Below are positions 48,601 through 60,419 of a DNA stretch of 64,000 nt, one piece after another. Source of the DNA: Mimachlamys varia (Eukaryota; Mollusca; Bivalvia; Pectinida; Pectinidae); the NCBI GenBank assembly GCA_947623455.1, contig OX392527.1, positions 26,962,201 to 27,026,200 of the forward strand, written 5' to 3'. The position numbers and the translations under genes were made by a program. The stretch's first letter is position 1. Every line of letters starts with the position of its first letter. The notes beneath the pieces were generated by a model. That model did not search any database. It had not been told where the DNA came from and worked only from the letters and a program-made list of their open reading frames with translations.

Positions 48601-51600
48601 CCTACACCTAATACAACAGTGTACAATAGTATCATACCTTATACAACAGTGTTCAATAGTACCATACCTACACCTAATACAACAGTGTACAATAGTATCA
48701 TACCTTATACAACAGTGTACAATAGTACCATACCTAATACAACAGTGTACAATAGTACCATACCTACACCTAATACAACAGTGTACAATAGTACCATACC
48801 TACACCTAATACAACAATGTACAAGAGTACCATACCTACACCTAATACAACATTGTACAATAGTACCATACCTACACATTATACAACAGTGTACAATAGT
48901 ATCACACCTTATACAACAGTGTACAATAGTATCATACCTAATACAACAGTGTACAATAGTACCATACCTACACCTAATACAACATTGTACAATAGTACCA
49001 TACCTACACCTAATACAACATTGTACAATAGTACCATACCTACACCTAATACAACATTGTACAATAGTACCATACCTACACCTTATACAACATTGTACAA
49101 TAGTATCACACCTTATACAACAGTGTGCAATAGTACCATACCTAATACAACAGCGTACAATAGTACCATACCTTATACAACAGTGTACAATAGTACCATA
49201 CCTACACCTAATACAACATTGTACAATAGTACCATACCTTATACAACACTGTACAATAGTACCATACCTACACCTTATACAACAGTGTACAATAGTACCA
49301 TACCTTATACAACAGTGTACAATAGTACCATACCTACACATTATACAACAGTGTATAATAGTATCACACCTTATACAACAGTGTACAATAGTACCATACC
49401 TACACCTTATACAACAGTGTACAATAGTACCATACCTACACCTTATACAACAGTGTACAATAGTACCATACCTACACCTTATACAACAGTGTACAATAGT
49501 ATCATACCTACACATTATACAACAGTGTACAATAGTATCACACCTTATACAACAGTGTGCAATAGTACCATACCTAATACAACAGCGTACAATAGTACCA
49601 TACCTTATACAACAGTGTACAATAGTATCATACCTTATACAACAGTGTACAATAGTATCACACCTTATACAACAGTGTGCAATAGTACCATACCTTATAC
49701 AACAGCGTACAATAGTATCATACCTTATACAACAGTGTACAATAGTATCATACCTTATACAACAGTGTACAATAGTATCATACCTTATACAACAGTGTAC
49801 AATAGTATCATACCTTATACAACAGTGTACAATAGTATCATACCTTATACAACAGTGTACAATAGTATCATACCTTATACAACAGTGTACAATAGTATCA
49901 TACCTTATACAACAGCGTACAATAGTACCATACCTTATACAACAGTGTACAATAGTACCATACCTTATACAACAGTGTGCAATAGTACCATACCTAATAC
50001 AACAGCGTACAATAGTACCATACCTTATACAACAGTTTACAATAGAACCATACCTAATACAACAGTGTACAATAGTACCATACCTACACCTAATACAACA
50101 GTGTACAATAGTATCATACCTTATACAACAGTGTGCAATAGTACCATACCTTATTCAACAGTATGCAATAGTACCATACCTAATACAACAGTGTACAATA
50201 GTACCATACCTACACCTAATACAACAGTGTACAATAGTATCATACCTTATACAACAGTGTACAATAGTACCATACCTAATACAACAGTGTACAATAGTAC
50301 CATACTTAATACAACAGTGTGCAATAGTACCATACCTAATACAACAGCGTACAATAGTACCATACCTTATTCAACAGTATGCAATAGTACCATACCTAAT
50401 ACAACAGTGTACATTAGTACCATACCTACACCTAATACAACAGTGTACAATAGTATCATACCTTATACAACAGTGTGCAATAGTACCATACCTAATACAA
50501 CAGTGTACAATAGTACCATACCTACACCTAATACAACAGTGTACAATAGTATCATACCTTATACAACAGTGTTCAATAGTACCATACCTACACCTAATAC
50601 AACAGTGTACAATAGTATCATACCTTATACAACAGTGTACAATAGTACCATACCTAATACAACAGTGTACAATAGTACCATACCTACACCTTATACAACA
50701 GTGTGCAATAGTACCATACCTAATACAACAGTGTACAATAGTACCATACCTACACCTAATACAACAGTGTACAATAGTATCATACCTTATACAACAGTGT
50801 ACAATAGTACCATACCTACACATTATACAACAGTGTACAATAGTATCACACCTTATACAACAGTGTACAATAGTATCATACATGTACCTAATAAAACAGT
50901 GTACAATAGTATCATACCTTATACAACAGTGTACAATAGTACCATACCTAATACAACAGTGTACAATAGTACCATACCTTATACAACAGTGTACAATAGT
51001 ATCACACCTTATACAACAGTGTACAATAGTAGCACACCTTATACAACAGTGTACAATAGTATCACACCTTATACAACAGTGTACAATAGTATCACACCTT
51101 ATACAACAGTGTACAAAAGTATCATACCTAATACAACAGTGTACAATAGTACCATACCTACACCTTATACAACAGTGTACAATAGTATCATACCCAATAC
51201 AACAGTGTACAATAGTATCATACCTTATACAACAGTGTACAATAGTACCATACCTAATACAACAGTGTACAATAGTACCATACCTTATACAACAGTGTAC
51301 AATAGTATCACACCTTATACAACAGTGTACAATAGTATCATACCTAATACAACAGTGTACAATAGTACCATACCTTATACAACAGTGTACAATAATATCA
51401 CACCTTATGCAACAGTGTACAATAGTATCACACCTTATAAAACAGTGTACAATAGTATCACACCTTATACAACAGTGTACAATAGTATCACACCTTATAC
51501 AACTGTGTACTATAGTATCACACCTTATACAACAGTGTACAATAGTATCACATCTTATACAACAGTGTACAATAGTATCATACCTAATACAACAGTGTAC

Positions 51601-52853
51601 AATAGTACCATACCTTATACAACAGTGTACAATAGTATCACACCTTATACAACAGTGTACAATAGTATCACACCTTATAAAACAGTGTACAATAGTATCA
51701 CACCTTATAAAACAGTGTACAATAGTATCACACCTTATACAACAGTGTACAATAGTATCACACCTTATACAACAGTGTACAATAGTATCACACCTTATAC
51801 AACAGTGTACAATAGTATCACACCTTATACAACAGTGTACAATAGTATCATACCTTATACAACAGTGTACAATAGTACCATACCTAATACAACAGTGTAC
51901 AATAGTACCATACCTACACCTAATACAACAGTGTACAATAGTACCATACCTACACCTATTACAACAGTGTACAATAGTACCATACCTACACCTAATACAA
52001 CAGTGTACAATAATACCTACACCTAATACAACAGTGTACAATAGTACCATACCTAATACAACAGTGTACAATAGTACCATACCTAATACAACAGTGTACA
52101 ATAGTACCATACCTTATACAACAGTGTACAATAGTATCACACCTTATACAACAGTGTACAATAGTATCATACCTAATACAACAGTGTACAATAGTACCAT
52201 ACCTTATACAACAGTGTCCAATAGTATCACACCTTATACAACAGTGTACAATAGTATCACACCTTATAAAACAGTGTACAATAGTACCACACCTTATAAA
52301 ACAGTGTACAATAGTATCACACCTTATACAACAGTGTACAATAGTATCACACCTTATACAACAGTGTACAATAGTATCACACCATATACAACAGTGTACA
52401 ATAGTATCACACCTTATACAACAGTGTACAATAGTATCATACCTTATACAACAGTGTACAATAGTATCATACCTAATACAACAGTGTACAATAGTACCAT
52501 ACCTACACCTAATACAACAGTGTACAATAGTACCATACCTAATACAACAGTGTACAATAGTACCATACCTAATACAACAGTGTACAATAGTACCATACCT
52601 ACACCTAATACAACAGTGTACAATAGTACCATACCTAATACAACAGTGTACAATAGTACCATACCTAATACAACAGTGTACAATAGTACCATACCTAATA
52701 CAACAGTGTACAATAGTACCATACCTAATACAACAGTGTACAATAGTACCATACCTTATACAACAGTGTACAATAGTACCATACCTAATACAACAGTGTA
52801 CAATAGTACCATACTTTATACAACCGTGTACACTAGTACCATACCTTATACAA
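33621..52853. repeat. Main 30/36-bp satellite array with higher-order structure
   Basis: About 19 kb of the 30-bp unit 'tacaacagtgtacaatagta' plus 'ccatacctta', and of a 36-bp form with an extra 'acctac'. Variants (tgcaat, acagcg, acattg, atcaca) are arranged in higher-order repeats. The landmark 'accttattcaacagtatgca' sits at 36481, 38401 and 40321, then 46308, 48228 and 50148, spaced exactly 1,920 bp within each triplet. The two triplets are offset by 9,827 bp. Another copy is at 44191. Because both unit lengths are multiples of three and lack stops in several frames, open frames up to 3,462 codons appear on both strands (YNSTIPYTTV, IQQCTIVPYL, RYGTIVHCCI). I judge them non-coding. Confidence 0.97.
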
Positions 52854-53146
52854 CGCGGGAGACGTTTTTTGAGGAAATTGAGATTATTTCTGCGGAAGGA
52901 GGATACGTTTGACTTGCATTTAATGGGTTTATGAAATAACAATTATCCATCTTTCCAACGGTACCAAGCGTTTTTTCGTACCTCAACTAGAAATGTGATT
53001 TTTGATGCAAGAAAGGTAGGTGGGGTCGATTTTTCGATCTGGAAAGCTTTCCACCCTTTAGCATTTATGACCATTGAGGGGCATTTTTATCGAAAATTGA
53101 TCTTAACCCCCCAAATGTGTAAAATTACTCTTAACACCCTATTTTA
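52854..53146. other. Right flank of the satellite
   Basis: Unique-looking sequence followed at 53082-53098 by 'catttttatcgaaaatt', which also lies at the left edge of the 27-bp minisatellite (4570-4586). No exon recognised. Confidence 0.5.
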
Positions 53147-53186
53147 GGTCCAAAACTAGCTGTAACAAATTCTCAGGTCCCTGTGG
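53147..53186 (-). repeat. Shared terminal motif next to the satellite
   Basis: 'aaaactagctgtaacaaatt' followed by 'ctcaggtccctgtgg' matches 7037-7076 at the right edge of the 27-bp minisatellite and is inverted relative to 4500-4523. Confidence 0.6.
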
Positions 53187-53193
53187 TATACAG

Positions 53194-53276
53194 TCGATAT
53201 GAATACAATTTGGGTGACAGATAACTAGAATGTCGCTATGATTATTTATCTGTCACCAAAATTGTATTCATATCGA
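53194..53276. repeat. 30-bp inverted repeat (hairpin)
   Basis: Arms at 53194-53223 and 53247-53276 ('tcgatatgaatacaattt' and its complement) with about two mismatches and a 23-base loop. It lies eight bases beyond the shared motif. No direct repeat flanks it. Confidence 0.8.
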
Positions 53277-53448
53277 ATTTATACTACATCTGGTAACAGT
53301 TCAATAATTATATTTACATTACGGATAATTTCAAAATATTCCCTTGTCTATTTCTTCGGGATATAGTCATTAAGCATTCTCCCTTTTCCGTGTGTGTATC
53401 TTTCCTTGAAGAGCTTGACATTATTCAACGTCATCTGCGCTATTGACT

Positions 53449-53662
53449 TAAAGCCATTGTACATGTTATCTGGGGCGGGATACAAACCGTTGACGTAACG
53501 TAGTCCAATATGGCGCCAGACATGACGTCACAATAGCCTGATTTAAATCAGTGTCATCTAAGCGATTGATTCAAAGCTATTATACATGTTATCTGAGGCG
53601 GAGTGCAAAGCTTTGATATTACGTAGTCCAACATGGCGTCAGAAATTACGTCATGTGATGCG
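53449..53662. repeat. 119-bp tandem duplication
   Basis: Two diverged copies: 'gacttaaagccattgtacat' near 53445 and 'gattcaaagctattatacat' near 53564. Each continues 'gttatctg.ggcgg', 'acgtagtccaa.atggcg' and 'acgtca'. Confidence 0.75.
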
Positions 53663-54990
53663 GATTGCAAATTGTAGTATACAGTGTGATATACTACAAT
53701 TTGGCTTACTAATAATATATAGGCGAATGCAACACAGAATGTAATATATGTTTATATCTGACATAACAAGTAATGTCACATGTATGTATCTAACGTCAAA
53801 CATAGCTTCACCTAAATGTGCATATCTGCCGTTACACATGGTGCCACCTACATGTGTATATTTACATTTGCGCTGCAGTGTCACTACATAAACCAAGTAA
53901 ATTCCATTTCGGTTCATAGGACTGTAACCAGAAACGAGTATGAATATGAACGTGAGATGAGAGTTAAAAAACAATGCATATCACGCCGAACTCTCGTTTG
54001 GACGAGAAACTATAGACAATTTATTGGCTTTATATATTCCATTTAAATCAGTTATTGAATAAAATCGAATTAACATAATTAAACATTGAAAAGCGTCGTC
54101 ATTACATGTATAAGCTTTTAACAACTCACTGTCTGCCATGAAGAGGGTGTTCCCCTCCGTGATTCCCGGGATGTGCAGTATTGTTTCAGTAGCTATATAT
54201 CGTCCGAAATAATGCATTGTCAACAATCTAACACAACGTACATACATGTATATATGTAGAAAGACGATTTGTATCCCTATTAGCAGTGAAGTTGGCCAAA
54301 ATATAGCATACATGCATTAGGGTTCTTATGCAACGCTGCAACAAACAATGCGACGCTGACAACTTTTTTCATGGCGGACCATCTAATTCATTTTCAAATT
54401 CAGCGGACATGCCTCCGAAGTATGACGTCATAAATACTCGTTGTCATTTATAATGACGACAATTATTTCAAGTGTTATTTAGACAGAAACAGTGCAAATA
54501 AAAAGAAAAAAGTTTCAAATATTTTCATAATAAAATCCTTGTACGGTAGCTGCTTTCCATGGACTCTATTTCAAGGTCACCGTTCCAGAAATCACTGAAT
54601 CGTTTCCGTCTCTCAAAAACGAGCACGCGCTACGGGCTGTTCTGCCAATTCAACATACCAGTGTTTCTTGGAGCTACAATTTGATTTATCTTATGGTCGA
54701 AATTATTTTTTCGGGTATGGTTAGAAGTGAAAATGTAAATATAAGCATTAAACTGCATTCTGTTTCGAGTTATAGGCGATATGAACGCACACTGCATTAC
54801 AGGAAAATAAAACATGAACCGCTAGCGCGGTTCATGCTACTATCCTATTACCAATATATCTGACTTAACTTACAATGTATGGTATATTTGCTGTTATGGC
54901 GTATTTTACATTTTTGCCTATTTGCCTCATGTTTCAGTTTCTGGTTACAAAGCCGAGACTATAACATAACAGGCAATATTTAAAAATTCG
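53663..54990. other. Intergenic, no gene seen
   Basis: No exon recognised. Contains the palindrome catgaaccgc-tagc-gcggttcatg at 54813-54836, which lacks flanking duplications. Confidence 0.4.
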
Positions 54991-54996
54991 TTTATT
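54991..54996 (-). terminator. Polyadenylation signal (AATAAA on - strand)
   Basis: TTTATT on + reads AATAAA on -, about 110 bases after the stop codon of the second protease gene. Confidence 0.6.
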
Positions 54997-55104
54997 TCTT
55001 TCAAAATGACAAATTTCATACAGCTGCATAAGGTCAGTAGATAGAAGTCTCCGTCGTTTTCGGCTTGTTGTAACAGAAGCACACTTTTGGATCTCTTAAC
55101 ATTT

Positions 55105-55232
55105 CTAAAGGCGCCAATGGGAATACATTGAGGCGAGGACCCAATGGTAGTATCCCGATACTTTAGTATAGACTCCGGGCTGATCCGCTTCCGCACAGCC
55201 TTTGTGGTCCGCACCTCCCCAACTGGTGATAC
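55105..55232 (-). CDS. Second trypsin-like gene, terminal exon
   Basis: After the acceptor 'tgttgtag' the frame reads [35 protein letters not shown], then YSHWRL and TAG (revcomp of 55105-55107). The loop between Trp215 and Cys220 is longer than in the + strand gene. Confidence 0.93.
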
Positions 55233-58200
55233 CTACAACATTGACTTGTGTTACCAAGAAATCCACACCACAAAACTTTCACAAACATTTATACATGAAA
55301 ACCATTCCATAATTAAGCATTGAAAATCGATAATCTTAACATTAATTACAACAACGATATCATGTAGATAACTGGATAGTGTTCACTGAGATGATACGGC
55401 CTCTGTGCTATTAAACAGGTTTTCGGATGGCTTCGTTCTTTATATAACCAATTAATTTATCGTTCACTCCCTTATAATTAAGTGCAGCCTTTGTTAACCG
55501 ACTTTCAAAACTCACTCACCATATCAAAATCATCGTGGAAGAGTTTGAAGACAAGATAATATGTTTCTTTGTCAGCTCGTGCATCGTACAAGGATCATAC
55601 TCCAAAACAAACCTCATCATAATTCTCACCTGAAATCACAACAAAAGAAATGACTTACCTGTAAGTGACCACCTTCCATCCTGTGTCTGTTGGCAGAGTA
55701 GAGGCCCTCCGCTGTCCCCCTGAACAGAAAGGGGTGAACTCATATCGTGTAATACTACCATTCGTATAAAAAAAACACTCACAAGTTAATTAGGAAAACT
55801 ATTAAACACAAATTATAAATACTATCTATAACATATGTGACATCCCGTGAATGTTGTCCTCTGAGTCTCTGGCGACTCATACTAACGACAACAGTATCGT
55901 AACTAGATTTAATCAAGAACAAAACGTGATCGAGAAATGTTCTCAGACTGAAAATTGACGATCGCTTTTAGACGTTTTTCCTTCGCTTTCCTTCTCTTTT
56001 CTTATAATCATCAATGGTTTACTTTAGATAGGGAATAGGTCGGTGTGTTTCATCCGAATTTCAGAGTAAGTTCTAAAGAAATAATGAATACAGCGTTTTC
56101 CTCGCTAAAACAAAACAAAAATGGTTTTTTTTTTTAAATGATGATCACATTTGACCGCAATTGAAAATGTAATAATATGACATTTCTTCTCATTACTTGT
56201 AAAAAGAAAAATTAGTCCCGGCCATTTTCTACATATTTGTTTTATTGTAGACAAAACTCGGTACGATTAATGGTTTGACTTATGACGCCATGGCGGCCAT
56301 ATTTGGATTTATTTCGTACCTGAACATTTCGCATTTAGACCGCCATGGAAATCCCTAATTAGAAACAAGATCTGTTTAACATAAATGTCCCCCTCACCTG
56401 GTTCACACAGATTATCAGAACGCACGACGTATTGGTAAATAACAATAATAACCAGTGGATCAAATTGACCTGAAAATACTGAAGTAGTTTAAAGAGCTGT
56501 TCGTCATTTTATTTCGTCATGTTATGGTTAATGGTTGTGAAAGCATCTGAAACAAACTGCTTTCAATTTTCAATTAAACTTTTAAGAAAATTTCGGTCAT
56601 TTAGGCCCCGAAACTTTGTCATGATCTTATACTGAAATCATACAGTACACGCACATATTAAAATACATTCACTTCAACCTATGTAAGCACTATTATTAAT
56701 TTGTTCATTAAAAAAAATTGTTTCTAGTGTGATGGAATATTCATAAATAAGCGGAAATTTGCCTTTGAGAAGACAAGCGTACATTATCAGGACGGGTAAC
56801 AAAAACCTTGCCAAATCTTTCCATTTCACTTTCAGATATATCGACGATGTGTTGTCTATAAACAACCAGAAGTTTGCTGACCTAGTCGATCTTATATGCC
56901 CTACTGAACTTGAGATTAAAGACACAACAGACTCTCCTACATCAGCTCGATCTTTACTTAAGCTATTACCAACACGGGCAACTTACTATATGTACTAAGC
57001 TGCATGACAAACGTGACGATTTCGATTTAACGATCGTGAACTTTCCCTTTATTGATAGTAGCATCCCTGCTTCTCAATCCTATGGCGTTTACATGTCGCA
57101 GTTGATTCGTTATTCTAGGGCTTGCTTTGAATATCGAGATTTTCGTGATGGATGCCAACTGCTGAGGAACAAACTTACGGGATTCGAGAGATGCAGGTTG
57201 ATGAAGACTATGGGCAAGTTTTATTGACGCCATCTTGATATCATCGAGAAATATTCTGTATCTTTGTGTGATATGAAGATGGACGTTTTCGAGTTTGCTT
57301 GTTAGTGTTTACTTGTTGTGATGACAATGATGACTCGGTTCTCATTTTGAGGATTGATGCTTACTTGGATGTGACCTAGATTTACATCGCGGGTGTCGTC
57401 GATGAAGCAGAAGACGCTTACTCTTCCGGAACACCTGGTCTTATTCTCTTGTGCTTTTACGAGAGTCTCCATGTAAATATTTCCTTTGTTTCTATTTTGT
57501 CCCTAGTTTAATCGATTTTGAGTTTGGATTATGCTTTTTTTGACGCTTTGGTATTCTCTGGGTTTTTTTATTGTATCTCTGCCGTCTACTTTTGAAAAAA
57601 TCAGGCCCAGATAAGATTTTCCTGAAAATATAACTGGCCTAATTATTACAGCAACTGCCTTCTGCTAAATTTTCAATCCGACCCCATAGTTGGAAATGAT
57701 GCTTGGATGGAGTTGTGAATTCCCTTATACTGTATGTAAAGTTTAACCAATGGCTTAGTTTGTTAGTAATGTTAAGAGAATACCCTTTGACCTTAGAAAC
57801 ATTTGATTGAGGTAAGGTGTTAAATATAATATTATGACCACGATGTTTGAGCGGTTATTTTTACTTGTAACCTGACACGGTGGAGGACCATTGGCTTCAT
57901 CTTGGCGTACACTTTTATTGCGCAGAAACTAGCTTTATCTATATAAGTTAATTGCATTTCAAAGAACCTGAAAGTCAATAGGGGCCATTTACAACCAATG
58001 AACAACTCAAATATGAAATAACAATCAAGTGAAGTATTCTTAAGATATTGATTGGGCAAGATTTGGTCTACAGACCAATCGATCAACCGACCAACCAAAC
58101 GAGAGGGAGAGGGCCATCACCATGGTAATGAACTCCATCGGCCCATTGACACGACCTTGTCTTGATTTTGACTTAACATTGAAGAGGACAGTACTTGGAG

Positions 58201-58568
58201 CGCCAATAGCACCAGAATTTCACACATTCTTAATTAACGCTTAAAGGTCAATTGGTCTGTTAATCCTAAGGGAAACGTTTATTGTCATATCACAAAAAAC
58301 GACACGACATTCAATGATGCTAAAACCATAACAAGCAAATAATACTCGGAACACCTCGACGTGGACAAGCAGGTACAAGATGTACTTACGTTACACGCGT
58401 CCACATTTCCGTCAAGGTATCCAGCACAAATCATGTGACTGGTCAGTTTGTCCTTATACAATTCGCCACAATCTGTGTGGTCAATAACAGGAACAGCAGC
58501 TTGTTTAAGGATATTTGGCCAAGCCGACGGGTCAAGTTTTGGTGGACCACCTGACGCAGCAACGGGTT
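55105..58568 (-). CDS. Second trypsin-like S1 serine protease, partial gene (last three exons)
   Basis: On the - strand three exons join in frame: 58568-58390, 55719-55659 and 55232-55105, giving 121 residues to the stop. All junctions have GT..AG. The frame reads [17 protein letters not shown], then [52 protein letters not shown], and stops after MYSHWRL. Ser195, Asp189 (VDACNGDS), Gly216 and Gly226 are visible, so trypsin-like specificity is expected. Exon phases around Ser195 equal those of the + strand gene, so the two are paralogues. The exon before Ser195 is 36 bp longer. The His and Asp exons are not in the readable upstream part and may lie beyond the 15-bp array. Function as a secreted protease is inferred from the family. 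Confidence 0.9.
55659..55719 (-). CDS. Second trypsin-like gene, Ser195 exon
   Basis: Reads [11 protein letters not shown], then TQDGRWSLT and one base of Gly. Acceptor 'ctgttcag', donor 'gtaagt'. It is 61 bp, against 64 bp for the homologous exon on the + strand. Confidence 0.95.
55720..56758 (-). other. Intron sequence of the second trypsin-like gene
   Basis: No exon recognised between the Ser195 exon and the retroelement relic. Confidence 0.5.
56759..57560 (+). mobile_element. Reverse-transcriptase retroelement relic (Penelope-like or related)
   Basis: A + strand frame reads [20 protein letters not shown], then [21 protein letters not shown] is the reverse-transcriptase catalytic box. 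Around 56940-56980 the homology moves to another frame ([40 protein letters not shown]). A TGA at 57225-57227 interrupts it before [13 protein letters not shown]. The 3' part includes 'gatgaagcagaagacgctta', which I recall as a common tail of such elements. It is a broken copy in the intron of the second protease, antisense to that gene. Assignment to the Penelope-like group is tentative; a LINE is the alternative. Confidence 0.75.
57561..58389 (-). other. Intron sequence of the second trypsin-like gene
   Basis: No exon recognised between the retroelement relic and the exon at 58390. Confidence 0.5.
58390..58568 (-). CDS. Second trypsin-like gene, exon before Ser195
   Basis: Begins with two bases completing a codon, then [49 protein letters not shown] and [10 protein letters not shown]. 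Acceptor 'attttcag', donor 'gtaagt'. The start phase (2) and end phase (0) match the homologous + strand exon. Confidence 0.93.
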
Positions 58569-58659
58569 CTGAAAATATCATCCGAAAAAAATGCGGTTAA
58601 TTTTACAGTTAAACCAACAAGAGATACCAGAGGGACCTTGGCACCCACCAACGATTATC

Positions 58660-59436
58660 TTCATTTGTTCTTTAACAGTTAGAGCTTTTCCTTTTTATTC
58701 ATATGGCATTCTATTCTTAATCCATCAGCCTTTTAGTTTTCTAGATCATTGCCAAATAAATTAGATATGGGACCCTACACTGTTTTGGGAAAGATCCATT
58801 ATGTATTTTACAAGAAATAGACAAAATAAATTTCATAGTAAAAGATGGCCACTTGTCAGCCATATTGTTTTTCCGGTCAATTAAAAACCTGAACAATGCA
58901 CAACATTGGACCAAGGAGAACCTGTATCCAGTACATGTCAAGAAATAGCAGTTACAAAATATTACTCCCAAAATCCAAGATGGTGGCCTGTTGGCCGTGT
59001 TGTTTTCCTAAGATGCCCGAAAATGAGACAATGCGCCACTACAGACCAAGGGAAACCTGCGTATGAAATTTGAAAATGTTCCATTCGTAACTTGCCAAAA
59101 CAGAGGTAAAAGATTATTACTGTCAAAATCCAAATTGGCTACCTGTCGGTCATATTGTTTTTTTTTCTGATCAGTCCGAAAAGTAGGACAAAGTGCAAAC
59201 AAGGACCAAGGAAAACCTTCACCTTAATTCCCTTTATTGCTTCAAAATCCAAGATGGCCGCATATCGGCCATGTTGTTTTTCTGATCAGTTCGAAAATTA
59301 GACAATGCGCAACTTGGTTCTTACGGGAACCTATATAAAAAATGATAATGATCCTTCCAGCACCTCAAGAAATAGCGGTAACAAAAATCGTTTAAGGACG
59401 GATGACGTACGGACGGACAACGGACGATGGGCTAAA
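58660..59436. repeat. Dispersed element with four internal tandem units
   Basis: 'caaaatccaagatggc' followed by '..cggccatgttgtttttc' recurs in diverged form near 58840, 58971, 59124 and 59245, each followed by 'gacaatgcgcaac' and 'gaccaaggaaaacc'-like text. It ends with a GGAC-rich stretch ('ggacggacaacggacgatgg'), typical of a repeat widespread in molluscs as far as I recall. Short frames on it are not genes. Confidence 0.65.
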
Positions 59437-60412
59437 AATCGACACCTGTATGTGTACAGTTTACGCCAGAATATTCTATTTACAGGTAAAAATTATTTTG
59501 TATTATACATAAATTAATCTTGTTTTTACGAACTATTGTGTGACCTTGAAAACATTACAAGCATGGCCAAAAATATGAAAATAAAAAAAAATCAATGACT
59601 AAAATTTACAGATAGGATAAGGGCCTAAACCAACTACAGGCTAGTGCGTTAGATTTCACTGGTCACACCTACATGTAACAAGGTTTCAATGTAATGGGTG
59701 TGTTACTTCTTTTGCATTGTATATAATTTCGAGAAGCTCGTGATCAAGATAAAGTTACGACCGGGATGACTCGCTTTAAATAATATTTTGAGTTATGACT
59801 ATAAATGTACAATAAATGTTTTGCGAAAATTGATAATCGCGAACTATTTCGTGAAAGTAAGAAGCCGCCGCAAAAAAGCTTGTTTTACAGCTTCTAAACC
59901 CTGACTGACTTTCTAATGTTAATTTGTGATGGGTTAAAATGGTTATGTTTGTGTTTTTCAAGACTTTTTGGATAAGAATGGTAAAATAAATAATAGTGTG
60001 AAGTTACTATTACTTGTTCTACACTAGAGGAATTGGATTGCTTTGACAATTTTTACAACGACTCGGAAAACAATTAATATCGAAATTCTTTATAAGACAA
60101 AGTATCGTCGCATATTATTTAACACAGCAGTTAAACCAACATAAACCTCGCCAAATCATATCATACTGGAGTAAAATAAAACAATTTCATGTTTATCTAT
60201 AACACGTCCAAAATCGTGAATGACGTAAATCAAGGGTTCGCAGTGGCCTAGTATACGTCAGAATCCCGATTACAGCTGTCAAAACTGCTCAGGTATTACA
60301 GTAGCTTACTTCAAAATGATAAATCATAAAGAATCATTAACGTATCTATGAGAATTAAACGTACTGTTCGACACTGCCACAAAAAAACATCAATTGTGGG
60401 GAGATAACGTCC
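59437..60412. other. No gene seen
   Basis: Upstream part of the second protease locus. I found no revcomp of a TAAHC or DIAL-type exon here. Confidence 0.4.
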
Positions 60413-60419
60413 TCACCAG

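Noticed and set aside
54813..54836. CA...TG palindrome as a ninth micro-element
   Set aside because: The flanking heptamers 'aataaaa' and 'ctactat' do not match, so insertion is not supported.
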